Source: Bacteroidota bacterium (GTDB lineage Bacteria; Bacteroidota; Bacteroidia; Chitinophagales; Chitinophagaceae). Taken from it: DNA of 55,316 bases. The stretch's first letter is position 1; each line of letters starts with the position of its first letter. The stretch spans positions 1-55,316 of the forward strand of contig JAFEAE010000020.1 in the NCBI GenBank assembly GCA_018266575.1. The letters are read 5' to 3'. The position numbers and the translations under genes were made by a program. Of the stretch, positions 8,429-16,790 are shown in pieces. The notes beneath the pieces were generated by a model. That model was not told the origin of the DNA. It saw only the letters and a list, made by a program, of their open reading frames with translations, and made no database searches.

Positions 8429-9064
8429 TTACAAAATGCCTTTCCAGTTTGCAGGGTCCTCACGCCATTTTAACAAAATATCTTTCTGTTCTTCGGTAAC
8501 AATATTTTTTTCGATGGCAAGCGAAATCAACGATTGATAATTGGTCAACGATTTGTATGGTACATCTGCTTTTTCAAAAACTTCTTTTGCTATCGGGAAA
8601 CCGTAAGTAAAAATAGAAACCATTCCGATAACATCCAATCCAGATTGACGCAATACATCAACTACCTGTAAACTGCTTTTACCCGTAGAGATCAGGTCTT
8701 CTATTACAACTGTTTTTTGTTTTTGTTCGTAATATCCTTCGATCTGGTTGCCTAAGCCATGTTCTTTTGGTTTGGGGCGAACATAAATGTAAGGCAGTTT
8801 CAATTGGTCTGCTGCCATTGCGCCCCATGCGATGCCAGCTGTTGCAACCCCTGCGAGCAATTCCGCATCAGGGAATTCAGAAAAAATAACATTGCACATT
8901 TCCGATTTAATGAACTCTCGGATGAATGGGAAAGAAAGCACCTTGCGGTTATCGCAATAGATTGGGCTTTTCCAACCCGATGCCCAGATGAACGGTTCTG
9001 TTACATTTAGCTTTACAGCGTTGCTCTGTAATAATTTTTCTGCTACAGCTTTTTCGTTTGTCAT
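8429..9064 (-). CDS. pyrE: Orotate phosphoribosyltransferase
   Basis: A 211-residue cytoplasmic enzyme that converts orotate plus PRPP to OMP in de novo pyrimidine synthesis. The PRPP-binding loop EDLISTGKSS (122-131) and the upstream substrate region with YVRPKPKEHG (94-103) are diagnostic. The ATG at 9064 is chosen over the longer reading from 9103 because it matches the family N-terminus, and because a TATCTTTG -7 box lies at 9069-9076, inside the longer reading. The mRNA therefore appears to have almost no leader. Confidence 0.95.
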   Translation of the reverse strand: MTNEKAVAEKLLQSNAVKLNVTEPFIWASGWKSPIYCDNRKVLSFPFIREFIKSEMCNVIFSEFPDAELLAGVATAGIAWGAMAADQLKLPYIYVRPKPKEHGLGNQIEGYYEQKQKTVVIEDLISTGKSSLQVVDVLRQSGLDVIGMVSIFTYGFPIAKEVFEKADVPYKSLTNYQSLISLAIEKNIVTEEQKDILLKWREDPANWKGIL

Positions 9065-9068
9065 GCTG

Positions 9069-9076
9069 CAAAGATA
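9069..9076 (-). promoter_or_regulatory. -7 box (TATCTTTG) for pyrE
   Basis: A TAnnTTTG match on the minus strand only 4 nt upstream of the pyrE ATG. Transcription would begin at or just around the start codon. Confidence 0.45.
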
Positions 9077-9196
9077 GGAGGTAAGGCAAAAGGTGTAAGG
9101 CATAAGGTTTAGAAAATCTCAAATTATCCTTACTTTACATTTAATAATTCAAGTTACCGGCTTATACCTTTAACCCTACACTTTTAACCGTTAGCT

Positions 9197-9823
9197 ATGT
9201 ACATCAAAATTTATTTCAACGACAAACCGCTTTTTTTGTGTGATGAGATGAACAAAGAAATAAATGCGTATGCACATCATGATGATGCTATTTTTATTGA
9301 TGAATTTTCTACAGCCGCTGTCAATTCGATGATCCATGAAATGCGTATGGAAAAAATTCATGCGGGTATTTTTTATCATAAGGATCTGGATAAACTAAAG
9401 AAAGCTTTCTGGAAAAAGTTCACCATAATACAAGCTGGCGGCGGGTTAATAGTAAACGAAAAAAAGGAAGTGCTGTTCATTTTTCGCCGTGGCAAATGGG
9501 ATTTGCCTAAAGGAAAATTGGATAAAGGCGAAACACTGGAACAATGCGCTGTACGCGAAGTACAGGAAGAAACAGGGCTGAAGAAAGTGAAACTGGAGAA
9601 ATTCCTGCTTACTACTTTTCATACATACGATGAAAGTGGCAGGCATATCCTGAAAGAAAGTTATTGGTATGAAATGAAAGCATCTTCTAAAGAAGCGTTA
9701 TTGCCGCAACAAGAAGAGCAGATCACCCAACTGCAATGGGTAACCGAAAAAGAAATTCCATTGTTAGTGAAAAATACGTTTCCTTCTGTTGTTGATGTAA
9801 TAAAAGCGATGAATTTGTATTAA
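9197..9823 (+). CDS. NUDIX hydrolase with N-terminal extension
   Basis: A 208-residue protein whose C-terminal two thirds form a NUDIX domain. The NUDIX box reads G-x5-E-x7-REVQEETGL, beginning at GKLDKGE around residue 111, and all catalytic residues are present. It would hydrolyse a nucleoside diphosphate linked to another group, such as a damaged NTP, ADP-ribose or a dinucleoside polyphosphate. About 75 residues precede the domain and contain no recognised motif. The stop codon is 4 bp from that of the convergent purE gene. Substrate specificity cannot be predicted. Confidence 0.9.
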   Translation: MYIKIYFNDKPLFLCDEMNKEINAYAHHDDAIFIDEFSTAAVNSMIHEMRMEKIHAGIFYHKDLDKLKKAFWKKFTIIQAGGGLIVNEKKEVLFIFRRGKWDLPKGKLDKGETLEQCAVREVQEETGLKKVKLEKFLLTTFHTYDESGRHILKESYWYEMKASSKEALLPQQEEQITQLQWVTEKEIPLLVKNTFPSVVDVIKAMNLY

Positions 9824-9827
9824 TGAA

Positions 9828-10346
9828 TTATTCATCAAAACTATTTATCCAGCCTTCTGCTTTAAGTTTGTCCACTTTTCTGATCACTTCAGTTTCCAAA
9901 TTCTTTTTGTAAGCGATCACTTTATCACCAACAGCAGCATCGAATGACCCAATGATACTAGCAGCAAGTATTCCTGCATTTTTTGCAGCATTCAATGCAA
10001 CAGTTGCAACGGGAATTCCATTCGGCATTTGAAGAATAGATAAAACAGAATCCCAGCCATCAATAGAGTTGGAGCTTTTAATAGGAACGCCAATTACGGG
10101 TAATGAAGTAATAGAAGCAATCATTCCGGGTAAATGTGCAGCGCCACCTGCACCTGCGATAATAACATTCAAACCACGTTCTTTTGCAGTATTTGCATAT
10201 TCAACCATACGTAATGGAGTACGATGTGCCGAAACAATAGTGAGTTCAAATTCAATCCCGAATTCTGTTAAGATATCTGCAGCAGCCTGCATAACCGGGA
10301 GGTCGCTGTCGCTACCCATGACGATGCCAACTATTGGATTTACCAT
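9828..10346 (-). CDS. purE: 5-(carboxyamino)imidazole ribonucleotide mutase
   Basis: A 172-residue class I PurE that moves the carboxylate of N5-CAIR to C4, giving CAIR, in purine synthesis. Signature segments are GSDSDLPVM at the N-terminus, SAHRTP, GAGGAAHLPGM and GVPIKSS. The gene starts 6 bp after purK on the same strand, so the purK-purE operon is complete and the N5-CAIR route is used, as is usual in bacteria. Confidence 0.96.
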   Translation of the reverse strand: MVNPIVGIVMGSDSDLPVMQAAADILTEFGIEFELTIVSAHRTPLRMVEYANTAKERGLNVIIAGAGGAAHLPGMIASITSLPVIGVPIKSSNSIDGWDSVLSILQMPNGIPVATVALNAAKNAGILAASIIGSFDAAVGDKVIAYKKNLETEVIRKVDKLKAEGWINSFDE

Positions 10347-10352
10347 AGAAAA

Positions 10353-11477
10353 TTATTTTGAAATAACTTTTATCGTTTGTTTTATCTTATGTGCTGTGTA
10401 TACCAGGTCATTTTTTTCTTTGCTTAAGATGGTGATGTGCCCCATTTTTCTTCCAGGTTTTGTTTGTGATTTTCCGTAGATATGAACGAACACATTCTCC
10501 ATTTTCAACACATCATTCAATCCTTGATAATTTGCAACTCCGGAATGGTTATTATCTCCAATTAAATTTACAATAGCCGCTGGTAAGATGTGTGCTGTAT
10601 TGCCTAAAGGATAGCCGAGGATCACTCTCCATAACATATCAAATTGCGAGCTGTAATTCGCTTCTATAGTATGATGCCCGCTGTTGTGTACGCGTGGTGC
10701 TGTTTCGTTTACAAAAACTTCACCTTGCTTATCGACAAATAATTCAACAGCAAAAATTCCCGGCGTCTTTAATTCCTTTACAAGCTTAATTGCAACCGCT
10801 TCTATTTTCCATAAGGTCTCTTTTGGAAGGTCTGCCGGGCTGATCTGGTAATCCAATAAATTCAGTAATGGATCAAAAACCATATCAACCGGCGGATATA
10901 TAGCCGTTTCGCCTTTATCATTGATCGCAACGATCTGCGCAATTTCTTTATGAATATTCACTAACTTTTCGAGCACACTTGCTGCATCAAAACCTCTTGA
11001 AATATCATCAGCAGTTTTAATTACCTGCACACCGCGTCCATCATAACCGCCCATGCCGATTTTATGAACTGCCGGAAGAAAATCAGACTTTGCTTTTAAA
11101 TCGTCAAGATTATTGGTAACAACAAAAGCTGGTGTAGGAACCTGGTGTTCTTTATAGAATTCTTTTTGTTTGATCTTATTCTTTATAATGCGCAATGCAG
11201 AAGGTTTCGGATAAACTTTTACGCCTTCGCTTTCTAATTTTTCCAAAGCGTCTTCATTCACCGATTCTATTTCGATGGTTATTGCATCCAATCCTTTTCC
11301 AAAATTATATACATCGTCAAAATTGCGGATATCGCCTTTGGTAAAATAATGGCATAAATGGCCTGCAGGACAATGTTCATTGTTCTCCAGAACAAATGTT
11401 TCCACAGGATAGTTCGCAGCAGCCTGCAGCAACATTCTTCCCAACTGTCCGCCTCCAAGGATACCAACTTTTAGCAT
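10353..11477 (-). CDS. purK: 5-(carboxyamino)imidazole ribonucleotide synthase
   Basis: A 374-residue ATP-grasp enzyme that carboxylates AIR with bicarbonate and ATP to N5-CAIR, the substrate of PurE encoded just downstream. The N-terminus carries the dinucleotide-like GILGGGQLGRML. The ATP-grasp core includes HKIGMGGYDGRGV and the metal site segment FVNETAPRVHNSGHHT. Length and order are normal for the family. It is the first gene of the purK-purE unit. Confidence 0.96.
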   Translation of the reverse strand: MLKVGILGGGQLGRMLLQAAANYPVETFVLENNEHCPAGHLCHYFTKGDIRNFDDVYNFGKGLDAITIEIESVNEDALEKLESEGVKVYPKPSALRIIKNKIKQKEFYKEHQVPTPAFVVTNNLDDLKAKSDFLPAVHKIGMGGYDGRGVQVIKTADDISRGFDAASVLEKLVNIHKEIAQIVAINDKGETAIYPPVDMVFDPLLNLLDYQISPADLPKETLWKIEAVAIKLVKELKTPGIFAVELFVDKQGEVFVNETAPRVHNSGHHTIEANYSSQFDMLWRVILGYPLGNTAHILPAAIVNLIGDNNHSGVANYQGLNDVLKMENVFVHIYGKSQTKPGRKMGHITILSKEKNDLVYTAHKIKQTIKVISK

Positions 11478-11822
11478 GCTTATTTATTTGGCGGTGAAGA
11501 TATGAAAGAGCGTTGAATTGCGTGAGTATTTGCTGCGAAACACGCAATGATTATTTAACAAGGACTCGGTTTTGTTAACTATGATTTATGAAATAAGAGG
11601 TATATCTTTACAATAGAATGATGCCCGATTATCCACATAAAATTTTTGATGACAAGCGCATTTGTTATTGTCTTTTAATGGAAGCGCTTGCTATGGACGC
11701 GGCTTGCTGAGCTTCTTTCCAATTCTTCTGCTTGGAAATAAAATGATTTCAACAATTACGTTTCATGAATTCATGCAATGTTTAATGAAGCTTCATGAAC
11801 ATTTTTAAAATTATCTAACGAC
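11478..11822. other. 345-bp divergent intergenic region (purK / hppD)
   Basis: This gap separates purK and hppD. Near hppD it carries two perfect 12-bp palindromes (11764-11775 and 11785-11796). Further upstream is a 7-bp inverted repeat, CAAGCGC at 11653-11659 with GCGCTTG at 11684-11690. A TATCTTTA segment at 11603-11610 is one base off the -7 consensus. No gene or RNA is evident. Confidence 0.5.
11764..11796 (+). promoter_or_regulatory. Paired palindromic operator upstream of hppD
   Basis: CATGAATTCATG (11764-11775) and ATGAAGCTTCAT (11785-11796) are both perfect 12-bp palindromes. Their centres are 21 bp apart, or two helical turns. They lie 26-59 bp upstream of the hppD ATG. This looks like a binding site for a dimeric repressor or activator, for instance of the MarR or Lrp/AsnC type. 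No regulator gene is adjacent, so the protein is unknown. Confidence 0.55.
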
Positions 11823-12953
11823 ATGTCAACATTAGCGATCAGGGATAGCCGAACAAACAAACAGGTTGATTTCCTGCCATTACTTGGAACGGATTATATC
11901 GAATTTTATACAGGCAATGCAAAACAGGCAGCGCATTATTACCAGTCTGCTTTTGGTTTTCAGCCGCTAGCTTATGCGGGGCCTGAAACAGGCATGAAAG
12001 ACAAGGTTAGCTATGCATTAAAACAAAACAAACTTGTCTTTGTATTTACTACTGCACTTCGTACAGGTAACAGTATCGCCGATCACGTTTATCTTCATGG
12101 GGATGGGATCAAAATCTTAGCACTTCGTGTAGACGATGCCGTTAGTGCCTGGGAAGAAACCATGAAACGCGGGGCGAAAAATTATTCAGAACCGGTTACA
12201 CTGCATGATGAATCGGGTGAGTTGACATTGAGCGGCATTTATACTTATGGGGAAACCGTACATCTTTTTGTCGACAGGAATAATTATAAAGGTGCATTCA
12301 TGCCCGGGTACCGGCCCTGGAAACCATATTACAATCCGTCAGAAACGGGCTTGCAATATGTTGACCATTGTGTTGGGAATGTGGGCTGGAACCGAATGGA
12401 ACCGTGGGTGAATTTTTATGAAGAAGTAATGGGCTTCCGGAATATTATTTCTTTTGACGATAAAGATATTTCCACAGAATATTCAGCATTGATGAGTAAA
12501 GTGATGAGTAACGGTAATGGATATGTGAAATTCCCGATCAATGAACCGGCTGAAGGAAAAAAGAAATCACAAGTGGAAGAGTACCTCGATTATTATAATG
12601 GCGAAGGGGTACAACATGTGGCAATGGGAACAAACAATATCGTGGAAACAGTAACACTGCTTCGTGAACGCGGTGTTGAGTTCCTTCAAATCCCTTCTTC
12701 TTATTACGATGATTTACTGGACAGGGTTGGAAAGATAGATGAAGACATCACACCACTTAAAAATCTCGGCATTCTCGTTGACCGAGATGATGAAGGGTAC
12801 CTTCTCCAGATATTCACAAAACCTGTGGAAGACCGCCCGACTTTATTTTTCGAGATTATCCAGCGCAAAGGCGCAAAAAGTTTCGGCAAAGGGAATTTCA
12901 AGGCATTGTTCGAAGCCATTGAAAGGGAACAGGAGTTGCGCGGTAACCTGTAA
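11823..12953 (+). CDS. hppD: 4-hydroxyphenylpyruvate dioxygenase
   Basis: A 376-residue non-haem Fe(II) enzyme of the vicinal-oxygen-chelate fold that converts 4-hydroxyphenylpyruvate to homogentisate in tyrosine breakdown. Two VOC repeats are visible. The facial triad is His182 (VDHCVGNV), His265 (EGVQHVAMGTN) and Glu344 (FFEIIQRKG), and the C-terminal FGKGNFKALFEAIEREQ is highly characteristic. It is a single-gene unit here: no homogentisate dioxygenase, fumarylacetoacetase or maleylacetoacetate isomerase lies in the window. A paired palindrome lies upstream and a strong terminator downstream, consistent with tightly controlled monocistronic expression. Confidence 0.96.
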   Translation: MSTLAIRDSRTNKQVDFLPLLGTDYIEFYTGNAKQAAHYYQSAFGFQPLAYAGPETGMKDKVSYALKQNKLVFVFTTALRTGNSIADHVYLHGDGIKILALRVDDAVSAWEETMKRGAKNYSEPVTLHDESGELTLSGIYTYGETVHLFVDRNNYKGAFMPGYRPWKPYYNPSETGLQYVDHCVGNVGWNRMEPWVNFYEEVMGFRNIISFDDKDISTEYSALMSKVMSNGNGYVKFPINEPAEGKKKSQVEEYLDYYNGEGVQHVAMGTNNIVETVTLLRERGVEFLQIPSSYYDDLLDRVGKIDEDITPLKNLGILVDRDDEGYLLQIFTKPVEDRPTLFFEIIQRKGAKSFGKGNFKALFEAIEREQELRGNL

Positions 12954-13004
12954 TGATTTATAGCGGTTTGATTTGCAATGCATTTCTTCAGTTGATTTAT
13001 TAAC

Positions 13005-13037
13005 AACCTGTTCATATTTTTATATGGCAGGTTTTTT
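13005..13037 (+). terminator. Terminator after hppD
   Basis: The stem AACCTG-TT-CATAT / ATATG-G-CAGGTT leads into a run of six T residues ending at 13037. It lies about 50 bp past the hppD stop codon. Confidence 0.65.
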
Positions 13038-13094
13038 GCATTTTATAATACCTTTAGAGCGATTAAAACGTTATTATACTATTATTCCGAAGAC

Positions 13095-14288
13095 ATGTAT
13101 CGCAGGAACTATTTAAAAAATAAGTTTTACCTGGCATTGTTATTATCCTTACTGGTAATGCAAGGTGTTTTTTCCCAGACATCATCCGTTGCGTCATTTA
13201 ACTTCATCACTTACCAACGTTCTATTCCAAAAGTTAGCGAGATGATGAAACGCAAGGAAGATACGCTTGCAAAACAATTCGAAGCAAAAGGCCTGGTATG
13301 GCCTGCAAAATATTTGTACATACGTTCCTTCAAATACGACAGCGAATTGGAATTGTGGGTGAAAGATAAAAAGGAAGAAAAATACAAACTCTTTAAAACA
13401 TACAAGGTTTGTGCGCTTGCCGGAACACTTGGCCCTAAACGCATGGCTGGCGATTACCAGGTGCCGGAAGGTTTTTATTATATCAATGAATTTAACCCCA
13501 AAAGCCTTTATCATCTTTCCCTGGGGCTGAATTACCCGAATGCTTCAGACAGATTGTTAAGTGATATTTCCCAACCGGGTGGTGATATTTATATTCATGG
13601 AAGTTGCGTAACCACAGGTTGTATCCCAATCACCGATGATATGATCGAGGAGGTATATATCATTGCTGCGCATGCAAAAGATATGGGAGAAGATTTTATC
13701 CCGGTGCATATTTTCCCGGTGAATTTTAAAAATGGCAGAAGTGTAAATTACCTCAATAAATACCTCACGAGTTTTTCAGAAAATGCAGCTTTTGAAAAGA
13801 GCATGAAAAATGCATTTTTTTATTTTGAAAAGAACAGGGAAGTGCCACCGGTTCTGATCAACGAAAAAGGGGAATATGTTACAGAAGATGTTGTGATGCC
13901 TGAAGAACCAAAACCGGAAGTGAAAGTTAAAACCAAACCGGTTCATAAGCCACAGCCAATAAAAGATGAAGACCTTGCAAAATCAGTTGATAAATTACCT
14001 GTATATCCGGGAGGTAACAATGGCTTCCAGAGTTTCCTTGATAGCCTGAGTAAAGCTATGATGAAAGACCTTGACCCGGGACAGAAGAAAACGTTTGTGC
14101 AGGTTGAGTACATCATTGACGAAAACGGCAAGCCTGTTTATGCAAATGTCCTTCGTGGAGGTAATGACGCCATGAACCCGAAAATTGAAGCCGCATTTGA
14201 GAAAATGCCGGAATGGAGCCCCGCAAAACATTACGGAAAAAATATCGGTATTAAACTAAAGCAGAGTTTAATGGTCGGGGAAGAATAA
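13095..14288 (+). CDS. YafK-type L,D-transpeptidase fused to a TonB-like C-terminal domain
   Basis: A 397-residue exported protein. A signal peptide ends near residue 28 (GVFSQ). Residues about 70-215 form an L,D-transpeptidase (YkuD) domain of the YafK/DpaA subtype, with His168 and catalytic Cys176 in HGSC-x3-GCIPITD. The subtype includes enzymes that act on the link between peptidoglycan and outer-membrane lipoprotein. A Lys/Pro-rich linker (about 268-295) leads to a C-terminal region resembling the TonB C-terminal domain: VYPGGNNGFQSFL (303-315) and MPEWSPAKHYGK (371-382) match the usual pattern of Bacteroidota TonB proteins. The combination of a peptidoglycan-modifying catalytic domain with a TonB-like tail is unusual. 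It is flanked by unrelated metabolic genes. Confidence 0.83.
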   Translation: MYRRNYLKNKFYLALLLSLLVMQGVFSQTSSVASFNFITYQRSIPKVSEMMKRKEDTLAKQFEAKGLVWPAKYLYIRSFKYDSELELWVKDKKEEKYKLFKTYKVCALAGTLGPKRMAGDYQVPEGFYYINEFNPKSLYHLSLGLNYPNASDRLLSDISQPGGDIYIHGSCVTTGCIPITDDMIEEVYIIAAHAKDMGEDFIPVHIFPVNFKNGRSVNYLNKYLTSFSENAAFEKSMKNAFFYFEKNREVPPVLINEKGEYVTEDVVMPEEPKPEVKVKTKPVHKPQPIKDEDLAKSVDKLPVYPGGNNGFQSFLDSLSKAMMKDLDPGQKKTFVQVEYIIDENGKPVYANVLRGGNDAMNPKIEAAFEKMPEWSPAKHYGKNIGIKLKQSLMVGEE

Positions 14289-14299
14289 CTTACCACTTA

Positions 14300-15562
14300 T
14301 CACTTCATCAACACCTGCACAGTTTCCGGCGATTGTTGTTTTAGCACAACCTGTTTTCCTGCAGTCAGTTTAGCAAGCGCTTCCTCGGTGTAATGCCTGA
14401 TTGTAAGAAGTGTTAATCCCTTTTCTATCTGCACATCAAAAATTTCTGATGCTTCCAATGCTAATTTTTCGATCTTCTCCGGTTTATCGTCTATGCATAC
14501 CTGTAAGTTTACCGCTCCGCTCTGAATAAGGTTTGGTTTAATCTTTATAACTGAAAAAAGATTGTACAAATCCGCAGTTGGGTTTTCTCCTACAAAAGAA
14601 AAATCTTTGGAATGTAAATGCAACAAAACCTGGTTTTGTTTCAATACAATTATCGGGGGTAAATTTTTGATCCCCTTTTTATGGATAACTGTTCCCGGAA
14701 GGTTCTTATCCAGGAAACATTTTACATACAACGGAATGCCTTTATTCTGTAAAGGTTTTATTGTTTTCGGGTGAATTACCTGGGCCCCATAATAAGCCAT
14801 CTCAATCACTTCGTCATAATTTAATTCGCTGATGAATTGTGCATCGGGAAATTGTTTGGGATCGGCATTCATTACGCCTTCCACATCTTTCCATATTGTC
14901 TGGCTTTCTGCATCGAGCATGTTTGCGAAAACAGCTGCAGTATAATCGCTTCCCTCACGCCCGAGTGTTGTACTTTCATTTTCGTCTGTAGAGCCGATAA
15001 AGCCTTGTGTTATTACAAGATCATGTTGCGCAAATAAGGGCTGAATAATTGATGCCACTTTATCTTTCGTGAAATCCCAATCAATAGCAGCATCGCGGAA
15101 ATTATCATCTGTACGAAAAATATCGCGCACATCCATCCATTGATTTTTTATTCCTTCTTCGTTCAGATAAGCGCTGATGATTGCCGTGGATAATAATTCA
15201 CCAACACAAACCACCTGGTCGTAGTAATAATCAAACTCACGTTGTGGTTTATCGTGTAGCAGCCATTCAACTTCAGTGAAAAAATCTTTCAGTTGCGTTT
15301 CGGCAGCCAGATAATTCTTCACCAATAAATATTTAGCCATAGTTAAATGGTTTTCTTTCACTTGGGAAAACAAGAGCAATGCTTCTTCTTTTTTCCCTGC
15401 ATAAAATGCTTCAGCAACTTTTTCCAACGCATTGGTTGTTTTTCCCATTGCAGAAATAACGATCAATATTTTTTCACGTTGATAATTGCCGAGAATAGTT
15501 GCTAATTGTTTAACTCTGTCGACAGTGCTGACACTTGCCCCACCGAATTTGAATACTTTCAT
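14300..15562 (-). CDS. lysC: Aspartate kinase
   Basis: A 420-residue monofunctional aspartokinase that phosphorylates aspartate in the first step of the lysine, threonine and methionine pathways. The N-terminal KFGGASV motif and TTLGREGSDYTAA are conserved, and the amino-acid-kinase fold is followed by a C-terminal regulatory region with a degenerate pair of ACT modules (about 300-420). A TATCTTTG -7 box lies at 15581-15588, 18 nt before the ATG. Feedback inhibition by lysine or threonine is likely from the ACT region but cannot be assigned. Other family members (thrA, metL) may exist elsewhere, so the symbol is approximate. Confidence 0.92.
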   Translation of the reverse strand: MKVFKFGGASVSTVDRVKQLATILGNYQREKILIVISAMGKTTNALEKVAEAFYAGKKEEALLLFSQVKENHLTMAKYLLVKNYLAAETQLKDFFTEVEWLLHDKPQREFDYYYDQVVCVGELLSTAIISAYLNEEGIKNQWMDVRDIFRTDDNFRDAAIDWDFTKDKVASIIQPLFAQHDLVITQGFIGSTDENESTTLGREGSDYTAAVFANMLDAESQTIWKDVEGVMNADPKQFPDAQFISELNYDEVIEMAYYGAQVIHPKTIKPLQNKGIPLYVKCFLDKNLPGTVIHKKGIKNLPPIIVLKQNQVLLHLHSKDFSFVGENPTADLYNLFSVIKIKPNLIQSGAVNLQVCIDDKPEKIEKLALEASEIFDVQIEKGLTLLTIRHYTEEALAKLTAGKQVVLKQQSPETVQVLMK

Positions 15563-15580
15563 TCAAAAAAATTAATTGCA

Positions 15581-15588
15581 CAAAGATA
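15581..15588 (-). promoter_or_regulatory. -7 box (TATCTTTG) for aspartate kinase
   Basis: A TAnnTTTG match on the minus strand 18 nt upstream of the start codon. Confidence 0.45.
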
Positions 15589-15621
15589 ATTGAAGAAAAA
15601 TTGAATTGGAATTTTCGCGGC

Positions 15622-15698
15622 GAGACAGCTGCGCCATGTTTATGCAACGTAAAAAAATATATCATCGGGTTGCAGACATGGCACAACTCAACGGTCTC
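15622..15698 (+). repeat. Long imperfect inverted repeat upstream of fbp
   Basis: The left arm (15622-15648) contains GAGAC, AGCTGCGCCATGT and TGCAAC. The right arm (15669-15698) contains GTTGCA, ACATGGCACAACT and GTCTC. About 23 bp pair, including G-U pairs, with small bulges and a 20-nt loop. It lies between the divergent aspartokinase and fbp promoters. It could be a cruciform, a protein site or a remnant of a small mobile repeat. Confidence 0.55.
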
Positions 15699-15726
15699 AG
15701 CATCTCTGGATGAAACTAAATAACAC

Positions 15727-15734
15727 TACATTTG
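15727..15734 (+). promoter_or_regulatory. -7 box (TACATTTG) for fbp
   Basis: A TAnnTTTG match 29 nt upstream of the preferred ATG at 15764. Its position downstream of the alternative ATG at 15710 supports the shorter protein. Confidence 0.5.
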
Positions 15735-15763
15735 TTGAACGATTGCAAACCAAAATTTTCATT

Positions 15764-16783
15764 ATGAGCGTCAACAGAAAAGTGCTGACCCTGGATGAAT
15801 TCACTATTCAGCAGTTACGCGATTTTCCCAATGCAACGGGTGAGTTAAGCAATTTGCTGAGAGATATCGGGCTTGCTGCAAAACGTGTAAATGTAGAAGT
15901 GAATAAAGCCGGCCTCGTTGATATTCTCGGTGATGCAGGTACAACAAATGTGCAGGGTGAAGATGTGAAGAAATTGGATGTATTTGCCAATAATCAATTC
16001 ATGGGTGTATTGCGCCACGGTATAAGCTGCGCAGGTATCGGCAGTGAAGAATTGGATGATATCGTGATCTTTGATGATGATGTCAGTAACAATTCAAAAT
16101 ACGTTTGCCTGTTTGATCCATTGGATGGAAGTGGCAATATTGATGTGAACGTTTCCATCGGAACGATATTTGGTGTTTATAGAAGAATCAGCGAAAAAGG
16201 AAAGCCCTGTACAAAAGAAGATTTTTTGCAGCAAGGCATCAAGCAAGTTGCTGCAGGTTATATCATTTATGGTTCATCAACAATGATGGTATATGCAACG
16301 CGAAGAGGCGCTAATGGTTTTACGCTTGATCCGTCGATCGGGGAGTTCACGCTCAGCCATCCGGATATTAAATGCCCGGAAAACGGGAAGATATATTCGG
16401 TTAACCACGGCAACTTTTTTTTGTATGAAGAAGGGGTGAAGATGTATATCGACAGCTGCCAGAAAAGAAACAAAACTAACGGTGGACCATACACGCAGCG
16501 CTATATTGGAAGTATGGTTTCTGATGTGCATCGTAATTTAATAAAAGGCGGCATTTTTATGTATCCCGGAACAATTGATAGGCCAAACGGGAAATTGCGT
16601 TTGTTGTACGAATGTAACCCGTTTGCTTTTATAATAGAAGTGGCCGGAGGTAAAGCGACAGATGGTAAACAACGTATACTGGATATACAACCGGAAAGCT
16701 TGCATCAACGCTCCCCGTTTTTTATTGGCAGCAGGAATATGATGGCAGAATTAGAAACGCATTTGAAAAAGAAAAATAAATAG
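15764..16783 (+). CDS. fbp: Fructose-1,6-bisphosphatase class I
   Basis: A 339-residue gluconeogenic phosphatase that hydrolyses fructose-1,6-bisphosphate to fructose-6-phosphate. The metal-binding signature LFDPLDGSGNIDVN is present, and the N-terminal region (ATGELSNLLRDI, then NKAGLVDILG) aligns by eye with class I enzymes. The start at 15764 (MSVNRKVLTLDEF) is preferred over 15710 because it matches the family N-terminus and a -7 promoter box lies between the two. A GNAT gene follows within 7 bp. Confidence 0.95.
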   Translation: MSVNRKVLTLDEFTIQQLRDFPNATGELSNLLRDIGLAAKRVNVEVNKAGLVDILGDAGTTNVQGEDVKKLDVFANNQFMGVLRHGISCAGIGSEELDDIVIFDDDVSNNSKYVCLFDPLDGSGNIDVNVSIGTIFGVYRRISEKGKPCTKEDFLQQGIKQVAAGYIIYGSSTMMVYATRRGANGFTLDPSIGEFTLSHPDIKCPENGKIYSVNHGNFFLYEEGVKMYIDSCQKRNKTNGGPYTQRYIGSMVSDVHRNLIKGGIFMYPGTIDRPNGKLRLLYECNPFAFIIEVAGGKATDGKQRILDIQPESLHQRSPFFIGSRNMMAELETHLKKKNK

Positions 16784-16790
16784 TGAGGTG

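Noticed and set aside
15710..15763. An 18-residue longer N-terminus for fructose-bisphosphatase
   Set aside because: A -7 box lies at 15727-15734, inside this extension, and the family N-terminus begins at 15764.
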